Assembly (NCBI GenBank): GCA_003219335.1
Contig: QHOF01000229.1
Coordinates: 7,441 to 15,709, forward strand
From: Verrucomicrobiota bacterium
GTDB taxonomy: Bacteria; Verrucomicrobiota; Verrucomicrobiia; Chthoniobacterales; UBA10450
Direction of reading: 5' to 3'
Length of the DNA: 8,269 bases
Part shown: positions 5,658 through 8,269 of the stretch, piece by piece
Position numbering within the stretch: the first letter of the stretch is position 1
Layout: every line of letters begins with the position of its first letter
Program-made: the position numbers and the translations under genes
Notes under the pieces: model-generated
Database searches by the model: none
Told to the model about the DNA's origin: nothing
The model's input: the letters and a program-made list of their open reading frames with translations, nothing else

Positions 5658-5721
5658 CAAGGAGCGACGGCTTCCCAGCCCCCGAAGAGAAAATGACGGC
5701 TGGGAAGCCGTCATTCCTTGG
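5658..5721. repeat. Near-palindromic paired-hairpin repeat (copy B)
   Basis: This is a second copy of the element at 3274-3340. Bases 5694-5721 match 3313-3340 exactly over 28 bp, and the left end (5657-5673) matches 3274-3290 with two differences. The outer arms CAAGGA (5658-5663) and TCCTTG (5715-5720) pair, and inside them a perfect 15-bp inverted repeat joins 5666-5680 to 5698-5712 around a 17-nt loop. The right hairpin (5695-5701/5706-5712) is intact, while the left one has lost three base pairs. It lies in the divergent gap between the 493-residue gene and acpP, 44 bp from the former's start. Confidence 0.85.
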
Positions 5722-5738
5722 CACCTGCCCGAAAATGA

Positions 5739-5744
5739 TTGACA
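5739..5744 (+). promoter_or_regulatory. Possible -35 box for acpP
   Basis: TTGACA is a perfect sigma-70-type -35 hexamer lying 103 bp before the acpP ATG and 18 bp after repeat copy B. No convincing -10 hexamer follows at 15-19 bp (the best options are TTACTT and TACTTG), so the promoter call is weak and the true start of transcription is unknown. Confidence 0.3.
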
Positions 5745-5779
5745 AGCTGTTTAATTCATTTACTTGCCATTGCTGTGCC

Positions 5780-5810
5780 CCGGACTGTCTCCCGCTCTGC
5801 GGGACCGGAC
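5780..5810 (+). promoter_or_regulatory. Hairpin flanked by direct repeats in the acpP leader
   Basis: TCCCGC (5790-5795) and GCGGGA (5799-5804) form a perfect 6-bp stem with a TCT loop. The hexamer CCGGAC occurs on each side, at 5780-5785 and 5805-5810. No T-run follows, so it is not an intrinsic terminator. It lies 44-58 bp before the acpP start codon and would be in the 5' leader if transcription starts near the TTGACA at 5739. A regulatory role is only a guess. Confidence 0.35.
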
Positions 5811-5847
5811 TTACCCACGCGGGATTAATACAAACCGAACAAATTTT

Positions 5848-6096
5848 ATGGCGGAAAAATCAATCGAAGAAAAGGTCAAGGACATCATTGTCGAGCAACT
5901 CGGCGTCAATCCAGAGCAAGTCACGCCGCAGGCTTCTTTCATTGAGGATTTGGGCGCAGACTCGCTGGACATCGTCGAACTAGTGATGGCCTTTGAAGAA
6001 GAGTTTGGGGTGGAAGTGCCGGACGAAGACGCAGAGAAACTGCAAACCGTCGGCGACGTCATCAAATACATCGAAGAGAAATCGTCCAAACAGTAG
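5848..6096 (+). CDS. acpP: Acyl carrier protein
   Basis: The 82-residue acidic protein carries growing fatty acyl chains on a 4'-phosphopantetheine arm during fatty-acid synthesis. The attachment site is Ser39 in the signature GADSLDIVELVMAFEEEF, followed by the conserved VPDEDAEKLQTVGDVIKYIE helix. The start at ATG 5848 (MAEKSIEEKV) matches typical ACP length; earlier in-frame starts would add unrelated residues. There is no Shine-Dalgarno sequence, the bases before the ATG being AT-rich (AAATTTT). The usual partners (fabD, fabG, fabF) are not adjacent, and a strong terminator follows 45 bp after the stop, so it is probably transcribed alone. Its CoA-derived arm depends on the pathway that includes panD upstream. 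Confidence 0.97.
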   Translation: MAEKSIEEKVKDIIVEQLGVNPEQVTPQASFIEDLGADSLDIVELVMAFEEEFGVEVPDEDAEKLQTVGDVIKYIEEKSSKQ

Positions 6097-6140
6097 CGCG
6101 ATTTCGAACACTCTTTGGGCTCGCCCATCTGCGAAGCATC

Positions 6141-6165
6141 AAACACGGCTGCGGCCGTGTTTTTT
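6141..6165 (+). terminator. Rho-independent terminator of acpP
   Basis: AAACACGGC (6141-6149) pairs perfectly with GCCGTGTTT (6154-6162) across a TGCG loop, giving a 9-bp stem that runs directly into six T residues (6160-6165). Its place 45 bp after the acpP stop and before the next gene fits a plus-strand intrinsic terminator. Confidence 0.9.
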
Positions 6166-6211
6166 GCTTAGCGGTTGCGCAATTAAGACACGCGGCTCAG
6201 ACTAGATTTTG

Positions 6212-7327
6212 ATGAGTTTCCCACTGTTGGAAAAGCCATTGTTTCAAGTAGGCGGACATTACGTCACGTTTTTGGGATTGATCGCATTCGCGGCTCTGTT
6301 CGCAGTCGGCCTCGTTATCGCGCGATTCTTACAGAGCGATCTGGTGCGCCGTCTTTTCAGCCGCTTTAAGATCGAGACGAATTTTATTGCGATCGTCACG
6401 ACGATCCTCAGTCTGTCCGCGCTCGTGTTCTTCACTGTAAACGCCATCAACGCAGCGGGCGTGCCCCTTTATTGGAACGCGCCCCTGCCCGGCGTGAACC
6501 TGAGCCTCTTCCAGATTTTTCTCCTAATCGCGCTCCTCATCGCGGTTTTTTGGCTCTCATCGCGCACAAAACATTACCTTTTTAATCGCTTTCTGGTCAG
6601 AAGCGGCCTCGATCGCGCCCTGCAGCATGCGATTGCACAAATTGTCGGCTATGCCGTCCTCGTCATCGGGATCGTCATCGTCTTGGACAATGCCGGCATT
6701 CATCTCGGAGCGCTGACGGTTTTTGCAGGTGCAGTTGGCGTGGGGCTGGGTTTTGGTTTGAAAAACATCGCCAGTAATTTCATTAGCGGCCTGCTCATTC
6801 TCGCGGAACGACCCATCGCGATCGGTGATCGCATCGAAGTCGCTGGCATCACCGGTCAGGTGCAGCAAATTCGCGCCCGCAGCACTGTGATTCTTACCAA
6901 CGACAACATCGCCATGATCGTGCCGAACGAGAAATTCATCGATTCGCCGGTGACCAACTGGACCTACAGCGATCGGCGAGTCCGCTTTCGTCTGCCGGTG
7001 GGCGTGGCTTACGGCAGCGACGTTACCAAAGTACGTGAGGCGCTCATCGCCGCAGCGCGCGAACATCCAGCCACGCTAAGTAAGCCGGCGCCGGATGCCT
7101 TCCTTGAGAAATTTGGGGACAACACAATCGACTTCCAACTCGTCGTTTGGAGCGAGGAAATGAGTAGGCGCCCGAGCCGTTTCAAAAGCGATCTGAATTA
7201 CTTGATCTGCAAACATCTGGGCGCCGCGGGAATCGAAATTCCATTTCCGCAGCGCGATGTCCGTATCCGCGGCGGCACGCTCAAAGTGGAAAACGTGACA
7301 AAGAAAGAAAACACAGAGCGATCATAG
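6212..7327 (+). CDS. MscS-family small-conductance mechanosensitive channel
   Basis: The 371-residue inner-membrane protein should open under membrane tension to release solutes during hypo-osmotic shock. Hydrophobic segments lie at about 17-39, 57-80, 96-117, 141-158 and 166-198, so it has two more predicted helices than E. coli MscS. The last is the pore helix, with the Gly/Ala-rich GAVGVGLGFGLKNIASNFISG (173-193). The beta domain follows with RPIAIGDRIEV (200-210) and VPNEKFIDSPVTNWT, and the C-terminal domain ends with the typical IEIPFPQRDVRIR. The start is ATG 6212; a TTG directly before it is also in frame. No Shine-Dalgarno sequence is evident. It follows the acpP terminator and so needs its own promoter. 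The family is certain; ion selectivity is not known. Confidence 0.93.
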   Translation: MSFPLLEKPLFQVGGHYVTFLGLIAFAALFAVGLVIARFLQSDLVRRLFSRFKIETNFIAIVTTILSLSALVFFTVNAINAAGVPLYWNAPLPGVNLSLFQIFLLIALLIAVFWLSSRTKHYLFNRFLVRSGLDRALQHAIAQIVGYAVLVIGIVIVLDNAGIHLGALTVFAGAVGVGLGFGLKNIASNFISGLLILAERPIAIGDRIEVAGITGQVQQIRARSTVILTNDNIAMIVPNEKFIDSPVTNWTYSDRRVRFRLPVGVAYGSDVTKVREALIAAAREHPATLSKPAPDAFLEKFGDNTIDFQLVVWSEEMSRRPSRFKSDLNYLICKHLGAAGIEIPFPQRDVRIRGGTLKVENVTKKENTERS

Positions 7328-7377
7328 GCCTGGGCGCCAGCCCGCAGCATTCTTTCTTCAACCGCCTTGTCCTTCCC

Positions 7378-8269
7378 ATGCCGCATGGCAACAGCATCCC
7401 AATTCTGCAGGGCGCGGCGAAAGTTTTTACGCTGGCTGATCTGCAAGAATGCGGCGCATGGAAACGGGCGTTTCAGGATAAGTGTAAAGATCACCGCTAC
7501 TACGAGATCGTCGAAGAGACGCTACGGTGCGGTTTCGAACATTACTATCTGCTGATCGAGGACGATTCCGGCAACGTGCGCGCCATCCAGCCGGTGTTCT
7601 TCGTCAGGCAAAATCTGGTCGAAGGTGTGCGGGGCAAAGTTCGCTCGATCGTCGATGGAATCCGCAAAATTTTTCCCCGCTTTCTCACGACGCGTGTTTT
7701 GATGGTTGGCTGTGCGGCTAGTACGGGCGACCTGGACGCATCCGAGGAAAAAGGCGAAGCGTGGGTGGCAAACGCGCTATGGGCGAGCCTCCGCACTTAC
7801 GCCAGGCAAAACAAGGCTTCGCTGATCGTCTTGAAGGATTTTCCGGCGAAATATCGTCCGGCGCTTGAAACGTTTCACTTAAATGGTTATGCGCGGATTG
7901 CGAGTATGCCGATGACGCGGCTGGCGCTTCATTACGAGGATTGGGATGAGTATTTTCGTACGTTAAGCAAGGCGACCCGGAAAGATTTGCGCCGGAAATT
8001 CCGCAAAGCGGCGCGGGCGCCAATGATCGAGATGGAGGTCGTGAGTGAGATCGCGCCTTTCATCGACGAAATGTATCCGCTGTATCTCGCTGTGCACGAG
8101 CGATCGCCATTAAAATTTGAGACACTGACCAAAGACTATTTTCGCGCCGCCGCGCGGCAAATGCCGGAACGCGCGCGTTTTTTCATCTGGCGGCAAAGCG
8201 GCAAGATCGTCGCGTTCAGTTTTTGCCTGGTCTGCGGTGAAACGATTTACGACGAGTGCATCGGGCTCG
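7378..8269 (+). CDS. GNAT/FemAB-like acyltransferase, 3' end beyond the window
   Basis: The frame starting at ATG 7378 stays open to the last base, giving 297 codons of an incomplete protein. It begins MPHGNSIPILQGAAKVFTLAD and has no signal peptide. The first half contains RYYEIVEETL, IQPVFFVRQNLVEG and TTRVLMVGCAAS. The second half contains MPMTRLAL, then TLSKATRKDLRRKFRKA (195-211), the basic motif typical of Acetyltransf_6/FemAB-like GNAT proteins, then LYLAVHERSPLKFE and FFIWRQSGKIVAFSFCL. These resemble acyl-CoA or aminoacyl transferases acting on cell-surface or amino-sugar substrates, but the substrate is unknown. The start lacks a Shine-Dalgarno sequence; no better ATG, GTG or TTG lies between it and the mscS stop 50 bp upstream. 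Co-transcription with mscS is possible. Confidence 0.8.
   Translation, partial: MPHGNSIPILQGAAKVFTLADLQECGAWKRAFQDKCKDHRYYEIVEETLRCGFEHYYLLIEDDSGNVRAIQPVFFVRQNLVEGVRGKVRSIVDGIRKIFPRFLTTRVLMVGCAASTGDLDASEEKGEAWVANALWASLRTYARQNKASLIVLKDFPAKYRPALETFHLNGYARIASMPMTRLALHYEDWDEYFRTLSKATRKDLRRKFRKAARAPMIEMEVVSEIAPFIDEMYPLYLAVHERSPLKFETLTKDYFRAAARQMPERARFFIWRQSGKIVAFSFCLVCGETIYDECIGL

Noticed and set aside
5210..5696. Plus-strand frames opposite the Arg/Asp-rich linker
   Set aside because: They mirror the low-complexity linker on the other strand (Arg/Ser-rich), lack ribosome binding sites and run into repeat copy B.
5543..5823. ACCCACGCGGG present at 5543-5553 and 5813-5823
   Set aside because: An 11-bp match, one copy inside the 493-residue coding sequence; most likely chance in GC-rich DNA.

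Overview
The window looks like ordinary chromosomal sequence from a free-living, moderately GC-rich Gram-negative-type bacterium. Gene content (an unfamiliar 493-residue protein with a basic linker, an unusual Gfo/Idh/MocA oxidoreductase, a lone acpP, scattered single housekeeping genes) and intergenic hairpin repeats of the 'stem-TTCCCA-stem' kind suggest Verrucomicrobiota, perhaps a soil Chthoniobacterales/Udaeobacter-like lineage. That placement is inference from memory of similar sequences, not a search result. There is no rRNA, tRNA, CRISPR array, prophage or transposase gene in the window.

Layout, left to right. A truncated DUF488 gene (minus strand, 1-239) diverges across 33 bp from a secreted PrxQ/BCP-type peroxiredoxin (273-806). 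A 234-bp gap follows, filled by three short direct repeats and a 119-bp chain of four hairpins. Then come a small DUF1059 protein (1041-1229) and a membrane-anchored alpha/beta hydrolase (1267-2166), which converges with a Gfo/Idh/MocA-family protein on the minus strand (2185-3222). A 67-bp near-palindromic repeat sits in the middle of the divergent gap between that gene and rpmB (bL28, 3397-3657). Next is panD (aspartate 1-decarboxylase, 3747-4139), which overlaps tail to tail with the unrecognised 493-residue protein (4132-5613, minus). A second copy of the palindromic repeat lies in the divergent gap before acpP (acyl carrier protein, 5848-6096), which ends in a strong intrinsic terminator. 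An MscS-type mechanosensitive channel (6212-7327) and a GNAT/FemAB-like acyltransferase cut by the window end (7378-8269) complete the region.

The genes do not form one pathway. They are mostly single-gene units: coenzyme A/pantothenate supply (panD), fatty-acid carrier (acpP), translation (rpmB), peroxide defence (prx) and osmotic protection (mscS). Six CDS-to-CDS gaps are under 60 bp or negative, so promoters and terminators must often lie inside neighbouring genes.

The most notable non-coding signal is the repeat family. Two copies share an exact 28-bp block, and both occupy divergent intergenic regions with the same half facing the plus-strand housekeeping gene. A third, longer element uses the same style of short-loop palindrome. 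The most notable protein signal is the Gfo/Idh/MocA protein: its Rossmann dinucleotide motif is intact, but the three residues usually associated with catalysis are replaced.
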